NCBI RefSeq assembly: GCF_004681975.1
Contig: NZ_SMLK01000001.1
Location: 558,001-622,000, forward strand
Direction of reading: 5' to 3'
DNA from: Ramlibacter humi
Lineage (GTDB): Bacteria; Pseudomonadota; Gammaproteobacteria; Burkholderiales; Burkholderiaceae_C
DNA length: 64,000 bases
The notes under the pieces are model-generated. The model did not search any database and was not told the origin of the DNA. It saw nothing but the letters and a program-made list of their open reading frames with translations. The translations under genes and the position numbers were made by a program. This document shows, piece by piece, positions 9,726 through 21,168 of the stretch (position 1 is its first letter; every line of letters starts with the position of its first letter).

Positions 9726-10841
9726 TCAGCCTCCGATGTAGCTCATCTCGACGCGCCTGCGCGCCGGCCCGGCCTCGGCGGGCTGGCGGCCGCGCAGTTG
9801 CGAGTAGCGGTCGCCACGGCCCTGCCAGATGTGACCGACGGCGGAGGCGAGCTCCTCGTCGGAAGCGCCGCCGCGCAGCAGCGTGCGCAGGTCCCAACCC
9901 TGCTCGGCGAACAGGCACAGGTAGAGGCGGCCTTCGGTGGACAGGCGCGCGCGGTTGCAGGTGCCGCAGAAAGCCTGCGTCACGCTGCTGATGACGCCGA
10001 TCTCGCCGGCGCCGTCCTCGTACGCCCAGCGTTCGGCGGTTTCGCCGGCCACCGTGGCGTCGAGTGCGCGCAGGGGGAATTCTTCCTGGACGCGGCGCAC
10101 GACTTGCGCCGAAGGCAGCACTTCGTCCATGCGCCAGCCGTTGGTGGCGCCCACGTCCATGTACTCGATGAAGCGCAGCACGATGCCGGTGCCGCGGAAG
10201 TGGCGCGCCATCGGCAGGATCTCGTGTTCGTTGGTGCCGCGCTTGACCACCATGTTCACCTTCAGCGGCCCCAGGCCCGCGGCCTGCGCGGCTTCCAGGC
10301 CGGCCAGCACTTCGGCCACCGGGAAGTCGACGTCGTTCATGCGGCGGAACACGGTGTCGTCCAGCCCGTCAAGGCTGACGGTGACGCGGTCCAGCCCTGC
10401 GTCCTTGAGTGCGCGAGCCTTGCGCGCGAGCAGCGAGCCGTTGGTGGTCAGCGCCAGTTCGACGGGTTGCCCCTCCGGCGTGCGCAACTGCGCCAGCTGC
10501 TCCACGAGGATTTCGATGTTCTTGCGCAGCAGCGGCTCGCCGCCGGTCAGCCGGATCTTGTGCACGCCGTGCGCGACGAACACGCGCGCCAGCCGGGTGA
10601 TCTCCTCGAAGGTCAGCAGGTCCGAGTGCGGCAGGTACGGGTAGTCCTTGCCGAACACTTCCTTGGGCATGCAGTAGCTGCAGCGGAAGTTGCAGCGGTC
10701 GGTGACGCTGATGCGCAGGTCGCGCATGGGGCGGCGCAGCGTGTCGAGCAGCTGGCCCGTCGCGGGCACGGGCGCGGGCAGCACCGGCGCCGCGAGGGCG
10801 GCGGTGCGCTGGTCGACAAGGGGAATGACGCGCTCGGCCAC
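9726..10841 (-). CDS. moaA: GTP 3',8-cyclase MoaA (radical SAM)
   Basis: This enzyme catalyses the first step of molybdopterin synthesis, converting GTP to 3',8-cyclo-GTP with two 4Fe-4S clusters. The radical SAM cysteines are C50, C54 and C57 (CNFRCSYC). The C-terminal cluster cysteines lie in [11 protein letters not shown] and LYLCLF, and the chain ends in the conserved Gly-Gly. The start is taken as GTG 10841 ([11 protein letters not shown]). An upstream ATG at 10892 would overlap the preceding SDR gene by 34 bases and add a non-conserved leader. It is first of the three Mo-cofactor genes and is 17 bases downstream of the SDR gene. Confidence 0.95.
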   Translation of the reverse strand: MAERVIPLVDQRTAALAAPVLPAPVPATGQLLDTLRRPMRDLRISVTDRCNFRCSYCMPKEVFGKDYPYLPHSDLLTFEEITRLARVFVAHGVHKIRLTGGEPLLRKNIEILVEQLAQLRTPEGQPVELALTTNGSLLARKARALKDAGLDRVTVSLDGLDDTVFRRMNDVDFPVAEVLAGLEAAQAAGLGPLKVNMVVKRGTNEHEILPMARHFRGTGIVLRFIEYMDVGATNGWRMDEVLPSAQVVRRVQEEFPLRALDATVAGETAERWAYEDGAGEIGVISSVTQAFCGTCNRARLSTEGRLYLCLFAEQGWDLRTLLRGGASDEELASAVGHIWQGRGDRYSQLRGRQPAEAGPARRRVEMSYIGG

Positions 10842-10858
10842 GCTTTCGATTGTGCCGC

Positions 10859-11620
10859 TCAGACGCAGCGGGCGCCGTCCACCTCGATGCAAACCCCCGA
10901 GATGAAAGCTGCTTCGTCGCTGGCCAGGTAGAGCGCCGCGTTGGCCACGTCCAGCGCGGTGGAGAAGCGGCCCAGCGGGATGGTGGCCAGGAACTTGGCG
11001 CGGCGCGCTTCGTCCACGGGGCCGCCGGCAAATTCGGCGGACAGGCCCGTGTCGGGGTTGAACACCGGGTTGATGCAGTTCACGCGGATGTTGTCGGGCC
11101 CGAACTCGGCCGCCAGCGACTTGCTGGTCGTGATGACCGCGCCTTTCGAGCCGTTGTACCAGGTGAGGCCCGGGCGCGGCCGCACGCCGGCGGTGGACGC
11201 GATGTTGATGAACACGCCGCCCTTGTTGGCGCGGAAGGCGGGTACCGCGTGGATGGTGGACAGGTAGATGCTCTTCATGTTGATCGCGTACACGCGATCG
11301 AACTCTTCCTCGCTCACTTCCAGCGCCGGACGGTTGCGGTGGGTCCAGCCGGCGTTGTTGACCATCGCGTCCAGCTTGCCGTGGCGCTGCACGGCGGCAT
11401 CGACCAGCGCTTTCACTTCGGCCGACTTGGTGACGTCGGCCTTGAAGAACGACGCCTGGCCGCCGGCGGCCTTGATCGCCGCCGTGACCTTCTCGCCGAG
11501 CTCGGCGTTGATGTCGTTCACCAGCACCTGGGCGCCTTCCTGCGCCAGCCGCTTGGCGATGCCTTCGCCGATGCCCTGGCCGGCGCCGGTGACGATGATG
11601 GATTTGCCTTTGACTCTCAT
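10859..11620 (-). CDS. short-chain dehydrogenase/reductase
   Basis: The 253-residue protein is a classical SDR oxidoreductase using NAD(P). It has the cofactor motif TGAGQGIG at residues 11-18, NNAG at 88-91 and the catalytic S142, Y155 and K159. AGGAGACAT lies directly upstream of the ATG. D36 after beta-2 suggests NAD rather than NADP, an inference from family rules. It is co-directional with moaA and an aldehyde dehydrogenase upstream, so it may act on an alcohol or keto intermediate, but the substrate cannot be read from sequence. Confidence 0.88.
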   Translation of the reverse strand: MRVKGKSIIVTGAGQGIGEGIAKRLAQEGAQVLVNDINAELGEKVTAAIKAAGGQASFFKADVTKSAEVKALVDAAVQRHGKLDAMVNNAGWTHRNRPALEVSEEEFDRVYAINMKSIYLSTIHAVPAFRANKGGVFINIASTAGVRPRPGLTWYNGSKGAVITTSKSLAAEFGPDNIRVNCINPVFNPDTGLSAEFAGGPVDEARRAKFLATIPLGRFSTALDVANAALYLASDEAAFISGVCIEVDGARCV

Positions 11621-11647
11621 GATGTCTCCTGCGTGTTTGAGGGCGGT

Positions 11648-12415
11648 TCAGGGGGCGCCGATGGCCCGCAGGCTCTGGGCACCCGCGCCCTCGACGGCCT
11701 GCACCACGCCGCGGCGGATGACCGCCAGTTCCGGTGCGCCCAGCTGCTTGAAGTCAGCGGGTTCCTTGAAGTCACGCATGAGCACCGTCTGATAGCGCAG
11801 CTCGCCGCGGAGGGGATTCGTCTGCGCGAGGTCCGCAGGGGTATCGAGCGTGTAAACGTTCCAGCGGTACCCGGCCACGGCAAGGTATTTCGACAGGCCG
11901 AGGATGCTGCGCGAGTACAAGCCCGGGCCGTCGATGTACCGCTCGCTGCAGGGACCTCCGGCGCATTCGAGGTCCGCCATGGTGCGTCCCTCCGTCGCGG
12001 CCAGCACGGCCTTCAGCTTGAGGTCATTGCGCAGCCGCGCCAGCGTGCCTTCGCGGCCGGGTGCGACCTGCCACTGGCCGTTTGCCGCCTGAACCAGGCC
12101 ATCCAGTTCCTCGCGGCTCACCCCTTGGGCACGCAGGTCCACGGGCACGAACCCGGCACGCGTTACGGCCTGAATCAAAGTCTGCTGGACGTCGGCTTGC
12201 AGGCCCGGCGCAGGGTAGCTGGCGCTGAAGTTGTTGAAGACGGTCGTTCCGACATGGCTGTGTCGCAACGTATCGCCGCCGGACACGAACACGCCGATGC
12301 GCTCGCCCCGGGCGATGGCCACCTGTGGCGCCGGGGGGGCGGTGGCGCAGCCCGCGAGCAGCGCGAATGCCAGCACTGCGAACCAGCGCCGGGATGTGTG
12401 AATCCCTGTTCTCAT
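11648..12415 (-). CDS. putative lipoprotein of unknown function (255 aa)
   Basis: A basic N-terminus, hydrophobic core and lipobox LLAGC (cysteine near residue 23) mark a lipoprotein signal. The mature part has no transmembrane segment. Two cysteines close together ([12 protein letters not shown]) suggest a disulfide. Sequence such as [20 protein letters not shown] is not one I can assign to a family. The gene lies between the aldehyde dehydrogenase and the SDR genes, 25-30 bases from each, so the three are probably co-transcribed. Envelope location is inferred from the signal only. Confidence 0.7.
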   Translation of the reverse strand: MRTGIHTSRRWFAVLAFALLAGCATAPPAPQVAIARGERIGVFVSGGDTLRHSHVGTTVFNNFSASYPAPGLQADVQQTLIQAVTRAGFVPVDLRAQGVSREELDGLVQAANGQWQVAPGREGTLARLRNDLKLKAVLAATEGRTMADLECAGGPCSERYIDGPGLYSRSILGLSKYLAVAGYRWNVYTLDTPADLAQTNPLRGELRYQTVLMRDFKEPADFKQLGAPELAVIRRGVVQAVEGAGAQSLRAIGAP

Positions 12416-12440
12416 CTTCTCCTCCAGTTGGATTTTTTGT

Positions 12441-13874
12441 TCAGCCGTGACGGATGGCCACGGTCTTCAGCGTGGTGAAGCCCAGCAATGCCTCGAAGCC
12501 CTTCTCGCGGCCGTAGCCCGAGGACTTCACGCCGCCGAAAGGCAGCTCCACGCCGCCGCCGGCGCCGTAGTTGTTGACGAACACCTGGCCGCTCTTCACG
12601 CGCTTGGCCATGCGGAACTGCCGGCCGCCGTCGCGCGTCCAGATGCCCGCCACCAGGCCGAAGTGGGTGGCGTTGGCCAGCTGCACGGCTTCGTCCTCGT
12701 CCCCGAACGGCATGGCCGCCAGCACGGGGCCGAACACTTCCTCCTGAGCCAGGCGGTGCATCACCGGCACGTCGCGCAGCAGGGTGGGGGCCTGGTAGTA
12801 GCCCGTCTCGGGCGCTTCGTCCACCACCGTGCCCTGCGCCACCATCGGGATGCCGGCGTGCTGCGCGTCGGACAGGAAGTCCCACACGCGCTGCTGCTGG
12901 CTGGCGCGGATCAGCGGGCCCACGTCCAGGTCCATCTTCGCGGGGCCCACGCGCAGGTTGGCGAACAGGCCGCCCAGGCGGTCCAGCAGCGATTCGTAGA
13001 TCGGCTGGTGCACCAGCAGGCGCGAGCCGGCCGAGCAGGTCTGCCCGGCGTTCTGCACGATGGCGTTGATGACCATGGGCAGCGCGGCATCGAGGTCGGC
13101 GTCGTCGAAGATGATCTGCGGGCTTTTGCCGCCCAGCTCCAGCGTCACGGGGCAGTGGCGTTCGGCCGCGGCCTGCTGGATCAGCGTGCCCACGCGCGGG
13201 CTGCCGGTGAAGCTGATGTGGTCGATGCCGGGATGGCGGGCGAGGGCGTCGCCCACCTCATGGCCGAAGCCGGTGACGATGTTGATGGCGCCGGCGGGGA
13301 AGCCCACTTCCGCCGCCAGTTGCGCCACGCGGATCAGCGACATGCAGGCGTCTTCCGAGGGCTTCACCACGCACACGTTGCCCGCGGCCAGCGCGCCGCC
13401 GACGCTGCGGCCGAAGATCTGCATCGGGTAGTTCCACGGGATGACGTGGCCCGTCACGCCGTGCGGCTCGCGCCAGGTGAGCACGCTGTAGCCGTCGAGG
13501 TAGGGGATGGTGTCGCCGTGCAGCTTGTCGCAGGCGCCGGCGTAGAACTCGAAGTAGCGCACCAGCGCCAGCGCGTCGGCGCGCGCCTGCTTGGTGGGCT
13601 TGCCGCAATCGCGCTGCTCGATCGCGGCCAGTTCTTCGGCGTGTTCGGCGACCTTGTTCGACAGCTTCATCAGCAGCCGGCCGCGCTCGGCGGCGGAGAG
13701 GCGGCTCCAGACGCTGTCGTGGCACTGGCGCGCCGCCCTGACCGCCGCGTCGATGTCCTCGGGCGTTCCGCGCTGCAGCTCATCGTAGGGCTGGCCGTCC
13801 GACGGATCGATGACGGGGATCGTGCGGCCGCCGGCGGAGCGGACGCTTTCGTTGCCGATGAAGTGGAGTTGCAT
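12441..13874 (-). CDS. NAD(P)-dependent aldehyde dehydrogenase
   Basis: The 477-residue protein has the full ALDH fold: the oxyanion-hole asparagine N148 in PWNYP, K171, the general base E246 in LELGGK and the catalytic cysteine C280 in NAGQTCSAGSR. Length is typical of the betaine/medium-chain aldehyde group. It starts 31 bases from a hairpin repeat and heads a minus-strand cluster with a lipoprotein and an SDR, which suggests an aldehyde/alcohol catabolic role. Substrate not determined. Confidence 0.93.
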   Translation of the reverse strand: MQLHFIGNESVRSAGGRTIPVIDPSDGQPYDELQRGTPEDIDAAVRAARQCHDSVWSRLSAAERGRLLMKLSNKVAEHAEELAAIEQRDCGKPTKQARADALALVRYFEFYAGACDKLHGDTIPYLDGYSVLTWREPHGVTGHVIPWNYPMQIFGRSVGGALAAGNVCVVKPSEDACMSLIRVAQLAAEVGFPAGAINIVTGFGHEVGDALARHPGIDHISFTGSPRVGTLIQQAAAERHCPVTLELGGKSPQIIFDDADLDAALPMVINAIVQNAGQTCSAGSRLLVHQPIYESLLDRLGGLFANLRVGPAKMDLDVGPLIRASQQQRVWDFLSDAQHAGIPMVAQGTVVDEAPETGYYQAPTLLRDVPVMHRLAQEEVFGPVLAAMPFGDEDEAVQLANATHFGLVAGIWTRDGGRQFRMAKRVKSGQVFVNNYGAGGGVELPFGGVKSSGYGREKGFEALLGFTTLKTVAIRHG

Positions 13875-13905
13875 GGGATGGGATTTTGCGCCAATGCCGC
13901 GGGAA

Positions 13906-14016
13906 GAATGCGGGGTCCGCAGCGCAGAGAACGCAGAGGGGCAAGGAATCCGTTAAGGGTTTCCTCCGCGCCCTCTGCGAAACCTCTGCGTTCTCTGCGC
14001 TGCGGACCCCGAATTC
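13906..14016. repeat. CGCAGAG hairpin repeat, copy 2 (type A ends)
   Basis: This 111 bp element sits between divergent genes (aldehyde dehydrogenase and hisZ). The outer arms GAATGCGGGGTCCGC and GCGGACCCCGAATTC pair with one mismatch. Inside are CGCAGAG units on the left and CTCTGCG units on the right, around a loop containing GGAATCC. Its right end is eight bases from the putative hisZ -10 box. Confidence 0.85.
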
Positions 14017-14024
14017 CACCCCGG

Positions 14025-14030
14025 TAGAAT
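14025..14030 (+). promoter_or_regulatory. possible -10 box for hisZ-purA
   Basis: TAGAAT lies about 28 bases before the hisZ start. The matching -35 position would fall inside the right arm of the hairpin repeat and is not a good TTGACA match, so the element may form part of the promoter. Confidence 0.3.
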
Positions 14031-14058
14031 CCCGCTTTTAACAGCCTCCCCCGACCCC

Positions 14059-16573
<2,515 letters not shown>

Positions 16574-16598
16574 GAGGGTTCAAGAGGAGTTCGAGGAC

Positions 16599-17123
16599 AT
16601 GCTCACGGAAGACGGCAAACACCTTTACGTCAGCTACGACGAGTACCACAACCTCGTCGAGAAGCTCGCGATCCGCATCCACCAGTCGGGTTGGCAGTTC
16701 GACACCATCCTGTGCCTGGCGCGCGGCGGCATGCGGCCCGGCGACATCCTCTCGCGCATCTTCGACAAGCCGCTGGCCATCATGTCCACCAGCTCCTACC
16801 GCGCCGAAGCGGGCACGGTGCAGGGCCACCTGGACATCGCGCGCTACATCACCACGCCCAAGGGCGAGATCGCCGGCAAGGTGCTGCTGGTGGACGACCT
16901 GGCCGACTCCGGCCACACGCTGCACAAGGTGGTGGACCTGCTGCGCAACAGCTACAAGCCCATCACCGAACTGCGCACGGCGGTGCTCTGGACCAAGGGC
17001 CTGTCGAAGTTCGAGGCCGACTACTCGGTGGAATTCCTGCCCACGAACCCGTGGATCCACCAGCCCTTCGAGCTCTATGACGCCATGGGGCCGGAGAAGC
17101 TGATCGAGAAGTGGAAGGTCTGA
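16599..17123 (+). CDS. phosphoribosyltransferase family protein
   Basis: The 174-residue protein has the type I phosphoribosyltransferase fold with the PRPP-binding loop VLLVDDLADSGHT at about residues 95-107. It resembles the hypoxanthine/xanthine-guanine group and probably salvages a purine base, consistent with its place directly after purA. AGGAG lies upstream of the ATG. Base specificity is not readable from the sequence. Confidence 0.85.
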   Translation: MLTEDGKHLYVSYDEYHNLVEKLAIRIHQSGWQFDTILCLARGGMRPGDILSRIFDKPLAIMSTSSYRAEAGTVQGHLDIARYITTPKGEIAGKVLLVDDLADSGHTLHKVVDLLRNSYKPITELRTAVLWTKGLSKFEADYSVEFLPTNPWIHQPFELYDAMGPEKLIEKWKV

Positions 17124-17125
17124 AC

Positions 17126-17153
17126 CGTCATCCCCGCCTCCGCGGGGATGACG
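17126..17153 (+). repeat. perfect GTCATCCCCGC inverted repeat, likely terminator
   Basis: A perfect 12-base inverted repeat, CGTCATCCCCGC and GCGGGGATGACG with a 4-base loop, begins two bases after the phosphoribosyltransferase stop. A partial second copy, GCGGGGATGACGG, follows at about 17162. It belongs to the widespread GTCATTCCCGC type of palindromic repeat and may act as a terminator, although there is no T-run. Confidence 0.65.
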
Positions 17154-17186
17154 GAAGAAGGCGGGGATGACGGGACAGGGGCTACC

Positions 17187-18389
17187 ATGCCCGCCATGCC
17201 TGTCCGTTCGACCGACCTCATCCAGCATCCCTACACCCCGCCCGCCGGTTTTTCCGCGCCGCAGCCGGGGGTCTACAAAGCCTCCACCGTCATCTTCCCC
17301 AACGTCGCCGCGCTGCGGGCGCGCGACTGGAAGCACAAGACCGGCTACACCTACGGGCTGCACGGCACGCCCACCACGTTCCAGCTGGAAGAGCGCATCG
17401 CCACGCTCGAAGGCGCGAAGCACTGCCTGCTGGTGCCCAGCGGCCTGGCGGCCATCGCCAACGTCGATTTGTCGCTGCTGTCTGTCGGCGACGAGGTCCT
17501 GATCCCGGACAACGTCTACGGGCCTTCCAAGACCCTCGCCGAAGGCGAGCTCGCGCAGTGGGGCATCACGCACCGCTACTACGACCCGATGGACCCGGCG
17601 GCGTTCGAGAAGCTGCTCGGGCCGAAGACCAGGCTCGTGTGGCTGGAAGCGCCCGGCTCGGTGACGATGGAGTTCCCGCCACTCGCGCAATTCATTGAAG
17701 CGTGCCGCCGCCGCGGCATCACCACCGCGCTGGACAACACCTGGGGCGCGGGCCTGGCTTTCAATGGCTTCGACCTGGGGCAGGGCAGCGGCGCCGACAT
17801 CGTGGTGCAGGCGCTGACCAAGTACCCCAGCGGCGGCGGCGACGTGCTGATGGGCAGCGTCTGCACGCGTGACGACGACCTGCACACCCAACTGAAGATG
17901 ACGCACATGCGGCTGGGCCTGGGCGTCGGCGCCAACGACGTGGAACTGGTGCTGCGTTCGCTGCCCAGCATCGCGGTGCGTTACCGCGCGCACGACGTGT
18001 CGGCGCGGCAGCTGGCCGCCTGGCTGGGTGGGCGGCCCGAGATCGCCGCCGTGCTGCACCCGGCGCTGGAAGGTTCGCCTGGCCACGAGCACTGGCGCGC
18101 GGTGTGCGGCGGCCAGGGGCTGGCCGCCGGCCTGTTCTCGGTGGTCTTCCACGAGCGCTACCCGGCGGCGCGGGTGGACAGGTTCTGCGACGCGCTCAAG
18201 CTCTTCAAGCTGGGCTATTCCTGGGGCGGCCCGGTCAGCCTGGTGGTGCCGTACAACCTGCCTTCGATGCGCACGGCCTCGCTGGGCACCTGGGCCCACA
18301 AGGGCATCCTGGTGCGCTTCTCGGTGGGCCTGGAAGAGGCCGAAGACCTGCGCGCCGACCTGGAGCAGGCCCTGGCCGCGCTCGGCTGA
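17187..18389 (+). CDS. metC: cystathionine beta-lyase-type PLP enzyme (MetC family)
   Basis: The 400-residue protein belongs to the Cys/Met-metabolism PLP family. The pyridoxal lysine is K212 in QALTKYPSGGGDV. GYTYGLHGTPTTFQLEERIA and DNTWGAGLAF are characteristic and favour cystathionine beta-lyase, which makes homocysteine for methionine synthesis. ATG 17187 has AGGGG upstream. An earlier start at 17148 would begin inside the palindromic repeat, and one at 17196 is also possible. Family certain; the exact reaction (beta versus gamma lyase) is less so. Confidence 0.85.
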   Translation: MPAMPVRSTDLIQHPYTPPAGFSAPQPGVYKASTVIFPNVAALRARDWKHKTGYTYGLHGTPTTFQLEERIATLEGAKHCLLVPSGLAAIANVDLSLLSVGDEVLIPDNVYGPSKTLAEGELAQWGITHRYYDPMDPAAFEKLLGPKTRLVWLEAPGSVTMEFPPLAQFIEACRRRGITTALDNTWGAGLAFNGFDLGQGSGADIVVQALTKYPSGGGDVLMGSVCTRDDDLHTQLKMTHMRLGLGVGANDVELVLRSLPSIAVRYRAHDVSARQLAAWLGGRPEIAAVLHPALEGSPGHEHWRAVCGGQGLAAGLFSVVFHERYPAARVDRFCDALKLFKLGYSWGGPVSLVVPYNLPSMRTASLGTWAHKGILVRFSVGLEEAEDLRADLEQALAALG

Positions 18390-18452
18390 GCTGGACGGCG
18401 CGGCGTTTTGCCGTACAGTGTCCCATCAACCCTTTAGAGAACCGGAAGCGCT

Positions 18453-18641
18453 GTGGCCACACCCAACTACGGATACGAGAAGCGCCAGCGCGAACTGGCC
18501 AAGAAGCGCAAGAAGGAAGAAAAACTCAAGGCGAAGGCCGACCGCAAGTCGGGCGTCGCGCCCGCCGACGAGGCGGGCCAAGACGAGCAGGGCGGTGAGG
18601 GCGACGCGCCCGCTTCGCCCGAGCAGAACCCGCCGGCCTGA
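18453..18641 (+). CDS. small lysine-rich hypothetical protein (62 aa)
   Basis: A GTG start preceded by CCGGAAG opens a frame beginning MATPNYGYEKRQRELAKKRK. The first half is a strongly basic helix and the second half an acidic, Pro/Ala-rich tail. It has the look of a conserved betaproteobacterial small protein, possibly RNA- or ribosome-associated because of the basic helix, but this is inference. It ends four bases from the convergent mnmH stop. Confidence 0.6.
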   Translation: MATPNYGYEKRQRELAKKRKKEEKLKAKADRKSGVAPADEAGQDEQGGEGDAPASPEQNPPA

Positions 18642-18644
18642 GGC

Positions 18645-19703
18645 TTACCCCGCCGCCGCGATCTCGCGCGCCAGCCGCGCCAGGCTTTCCTCGCCCCGGT
18701 CGGGCAGCAAGCAGGCTGGCGCCTCCCCGTACCGGCTGAAATTGCGCTGGATCGAAGCCGAGTACCCCGGGTCGTAGTGGCTCAACAGCAGCTCCCTCAC
18801 CACCGTGTCCATGTCGCCGGCCCGCGCCAGCGATTGCCAGCGATCCACCACCGCCTTGCCGCGCAGCTGGGTCAGGGCCGCCAGGCGCCCGCAGAACAGC
18901 TCGGCGTCCCGCACGAAGAACTGGTAGTCCTCCATCAGCAGCGCCACGCGCTCGTCGTCGGGCAACTCCAGCCGCAGACAGGGGCTGGCGCGCATGACGG
19001 CGATCAGCGCCTCGGGCACGGCCACGTTGCCCACCTTGCGGCTTTCGCTTTCCACGTACACCGGCCGCGCGGGGTCGAAGGCGCGCAGGGCCTGCCAGAC
19101 TCGGGTGTCGAACGCCTTCTGGCTGGGCTGGGGCTCGCCGGGGATCAGGCCCAGCACCGAGCTGCGGTGGTGCGCCAGGCCTTCCAGGTCCAGCACCTGC
19201 GCGCCCGCGTCGCGCAACGCATGCAGCAGCCGCGTCTTGCCCGAGCCGGTGGGGCCGCACACCACTCGGTAGTGCAGCCGCTGCGAAAGCTCCGGCAGCT
19301 GCGCCAGCACCACGCCGCGGAAAGCCTTGTAGCCGCCTTCCACCAGCGAGACGCGGAAGCCGATCTGGTCCAGCACCAGCGACAGCGAGCCGCTGCGCTT
19401 GCCGCCGCGCCAGCAATACACCAGCGGCTGCCAGTCCTTGGGCTTGTCCAGCACCTCGCGCTCGATGTGGCGCGACACGTTGGCCGCCACCAGCGCAGCG
19501 CCGCGCTTGCGCGCCTCGAACGGGTTGACCTGCTTGTAGATGGTGCCGACGAGGGCGCGCTCCTCGTTGTTGAGGGACGGCCAGTTCACCGCGCCGGGCA
19601 GGCGGTCTTCGGCGTACTCGGCTTCGCTGCGCGCGTCGATGACGGCGCTGAACGAATCCAGCCGCGCCGCGGCTTCGGCGGCCGGCAGGGTCTGCAGGCT
19701 CAC
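18645..19703 (-). CDS. mnmH: tRNA 2-selenouridine synthase
   Basis: The 352-residue protein converts 2-thiouridine to 2-selenouridine at the wobble position of certain tRNAs, using selenophosphate. An N-terminal rhodanese domain carries the catalytic cysteine C97 in VYCWRGGKRSGS. The C-terminal half has a P-loop, CGPTGSGKT (about residues 149-157), both hallmarks of MnmH/YbbB. The GTG start at 19703 overlaps the tesA stop by four bases (GTGA), so the two genes are translationally coupled. No selD is in the window; selenophosphate supply must come from elsewhere. Confidence 0.93.
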   Translation of the reverse strand: MSLQTLPAAEAAARLDSFSAVIDARSEAEYAEDRLPGAVNWPSLNNEERALVGTIYKQVNPFEARKRGAALVAANVSRHIEREVLDKPKDWQPLVYCWRGGKRSGSLSLVLDQIGFRVSLVEGGYKAFRGVVLAQLPELSQRLHYRVVCGPTGSGKTRLLHALRDAGAQVLDLEGLAHHRSSVLGLIPGEPQPSQKAFDTRVWQALRAFDPARPVYVESESRKVGNVAVPEALIAVMRASPCLRLELPDDERVALLMEDYQFFVRDAELFCGRLAALTQLRGKAVVDRWQSLARAGDMDTVVRELLLSHYDPGYSASIQRNFSRYGEAPACLLPDRGEESLARLAREIAAAG

Positions 19704-20326
19704 TTCAGCAGCTTCCGCAGTTCGGGCCAGACGTTGGCCAGCATCGTGGCCTGGGCCTGCTCGTTGGGGTGGATGCGGTCGGCCTGGAACAGCTTGGTCG
19801 GGTCGGCGATGTCCGCCACGCCCTTGAGGAAGAACGGCACCAGCGCGGCCTGCTGCTCCCTGGCCACCTGCTCGTACAGCCCGGCGAACTTGCGGCCATA
19901 GTCGGCGCCGTAGTTGGGCGGCAGTTGCATGCCCAGCAGCAGCACGCGCGCGCCGGCCCTTTTCGCGGCTTCCGTCATGGCCGCCAGGTTGGCGCGGGTC
20001 ATGTCCAGCGGGAGACCGCGCAGCGCGTCGTTGCCGCCCAGCTCCAGCACCACCACGCTGGGCTGGTGCTGCGTCAGCAGCGAGGCGAGGCGCGAACGCC
20101 CGCCCGAAGTGGTGTCGCCACTGATGCTGGCGTTGACCACGCGTGCCGGGACCTTCTCGGCCACGAGCTTTTTCTCCAGCAGCGGCACCCAGCCGGTGCC
20201 GCGCTGCAGGCCATACTCGGCGCTGAGCGAATCGCCGACCACCAGCACGGTGGCCGGGGAGGCGGCCGATGCCATGCCGGCGAACGCGCCGGCCAGCCCG
20301 GCCGCGATAAAGTGCCTGCGCCTCAA
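19700..20326 (-). CDS. tesA: GDSL-type esterase/lysophospholipase, TesA-like
   Basis: The 208-residue exported hydrolase has a basic RRRHF start and a hydrophobic leader to about residue 22. The SGNH motifs are GDSLS, the Gly block, GGNDALRG and the catalytic Asp/His in DRIHPNEQ. The TTG at 20326 is preferred because AAGGA lies six bases upstream; a TTG at 20332 is too close. It is divergent from ybbA, with starts about 16 bases apart, so both promoters must overlap or lie in each other's genes. Acts on thioesters or lysophospholipids in the periplasm by family precedent. Confidence 0.88.
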   Translation of the reverse strand: MRRRHFIAAGLAGAFAGMASAASPATVLVVGDSLSAEYGLQRGTGWVPLLEKKLVAEKVPARVVNASISGDTTSGGRSRLASLLTQHQPSVVVLELGGNDALRGLPLDMTRANLAAMTEAAKRAGARVLLLGMQLPPNYGADYGRKFAGLYEQVAREQQAALVPFFLKGVADIADPTKLFQADRIHPNEQAQATMLANVWPELRKLLK

Positions 20327-20342
20327 GAACAATCCTTCTTCA

Positions 20343-21017
20343 ATGCCCGATCCCATCATCGCCGTCGAGCACGTCCACAAGTCCGTGACCGACTCGACCG
20401 GCACCCTCGACATTCTGCGCGATATCGATTTCGCCCTTGCACCGAGGGAAACGGCGGCCATCGTCGGCGCTTCCGGTTCGGGCAAGAGCACGCTGCTGTC
20501 CATCATCGCGGGGCTGGACACGCCCACGCGCGGCACGGTGCGGCTGGCGGGCGAGGACCTGTTCTCGCTGGACGAGGACGATCGCGCCGCGCTGCGGGCC
20601 CGGCAGGTGGGCTTCGTGTTCCAGAGCTTCCAGCTGATGGGCAACCTCACCGCGCTGGAGAACGTGATGCTGCCGCTGGAACTGGCCGGCCGCCGCGACG
20701 CCCGCAAGCTGGCCGCCGCCATGCTGGAGCGCGTGGGCCTGGCCGAGCGGCTGGGCCACTACCCCAAGGTGCTGTCCGGCGGCGAGCAGCAACGCGTGGC
20801 CTTGGCGCGCGCCTTCGTCGTCGAGCCCGCCGTGCTGCTGGCCGACGAACCCACGGGCAGCCTGGACTTCGCCACCGGCGAGCGGGTGATGGACCTGATG
20901 TTCGAGCTCAATCGCGAACGCGGAACGACCCTTGTGCTGGTCACCCACGACCGCGCCATCGCGGCGCGCTGCGAACGTCGGATCACGATCGAGGCGGGGC
21001 GGATCGTGCCGGGGTGA
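20343..21017 (+). CDS. ybbA: ABC transporter ATP-binding protein, YbbA/LolD type
   Basis: The 224-residue ATPase has the Walker A GASGSGKST, the signature LSGGEQQRVALARAF, the Walker B VLLADEPTGSLD and the H-loop LVTHD. It belongs to the MacB/LolD/FtsE group. Divergence from tesA matches the ybbA/tesA arrangement of other proteobacteria, but the large permease (YbbP) that normally follows is missing; a hairpin repeat and rlmB come next. The stop codon overlaps the first bases of the repeat. Confidence 0.88.
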   Translation: MPDPIIAVEHVHKSVTDSTGTLDILRDIDFALAPRETAAIVGASGSGKSTLLSIIAGLDTPTRGTVRLAGEDLFSLDEDDRAALRARQVGFVFQSFQLMGNLTALENVMLPLELAGRRDARKLAAAMLERVGLAERLGHYPKVLSGGEQQRVALARAFVVEPAVLLADEPTGSLDFATGERVMDLMFELNRERGTTLVLVTHDRAIAARCERRITIEAGRIVPG

Positions 21018-21146
21018 ATGCGGGGTCCGCAACGCAGAGAGCGCAGAGGTTCGCAGAGAACGCAGAGAAAACCGTCGAGGATTCTTTTGACTTCTCGGCG
21101 TCCTCTGCGCTCGCTCTGCGTCCTCTGCGTTGCGGACCCCGCATTC
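21016..21146. repeat. CGCAGAG hairpin repeat, copy 3 (type A ends, perfect 24-base arms)
   Basis: This is the best preserved copy: 131 bp with perfectly complementary 24-base ends (21016-21039 and 21123-21146) beginning GAATGCGGGGTCCGC. Four CGCAGAG units on the left and three CTCTGCG units on the right continue the stem with mismatches, around a loop of about 30 bases. The left end overlaps the ybbA TGA and the right end is 23 bases before the rlmB start. Confidence 0.9.
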
Positions 21147-21168
21147 AGCGGCCTTGGATAATCGCCGC

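Noticed and set aside
18526-19416. Long minus-strand frame overlapping mnmH
   Set aside because: Alternative frame of the mnmH sequence; the rhodanese and P-loop motifs occur only in the 18645-19703 frame.
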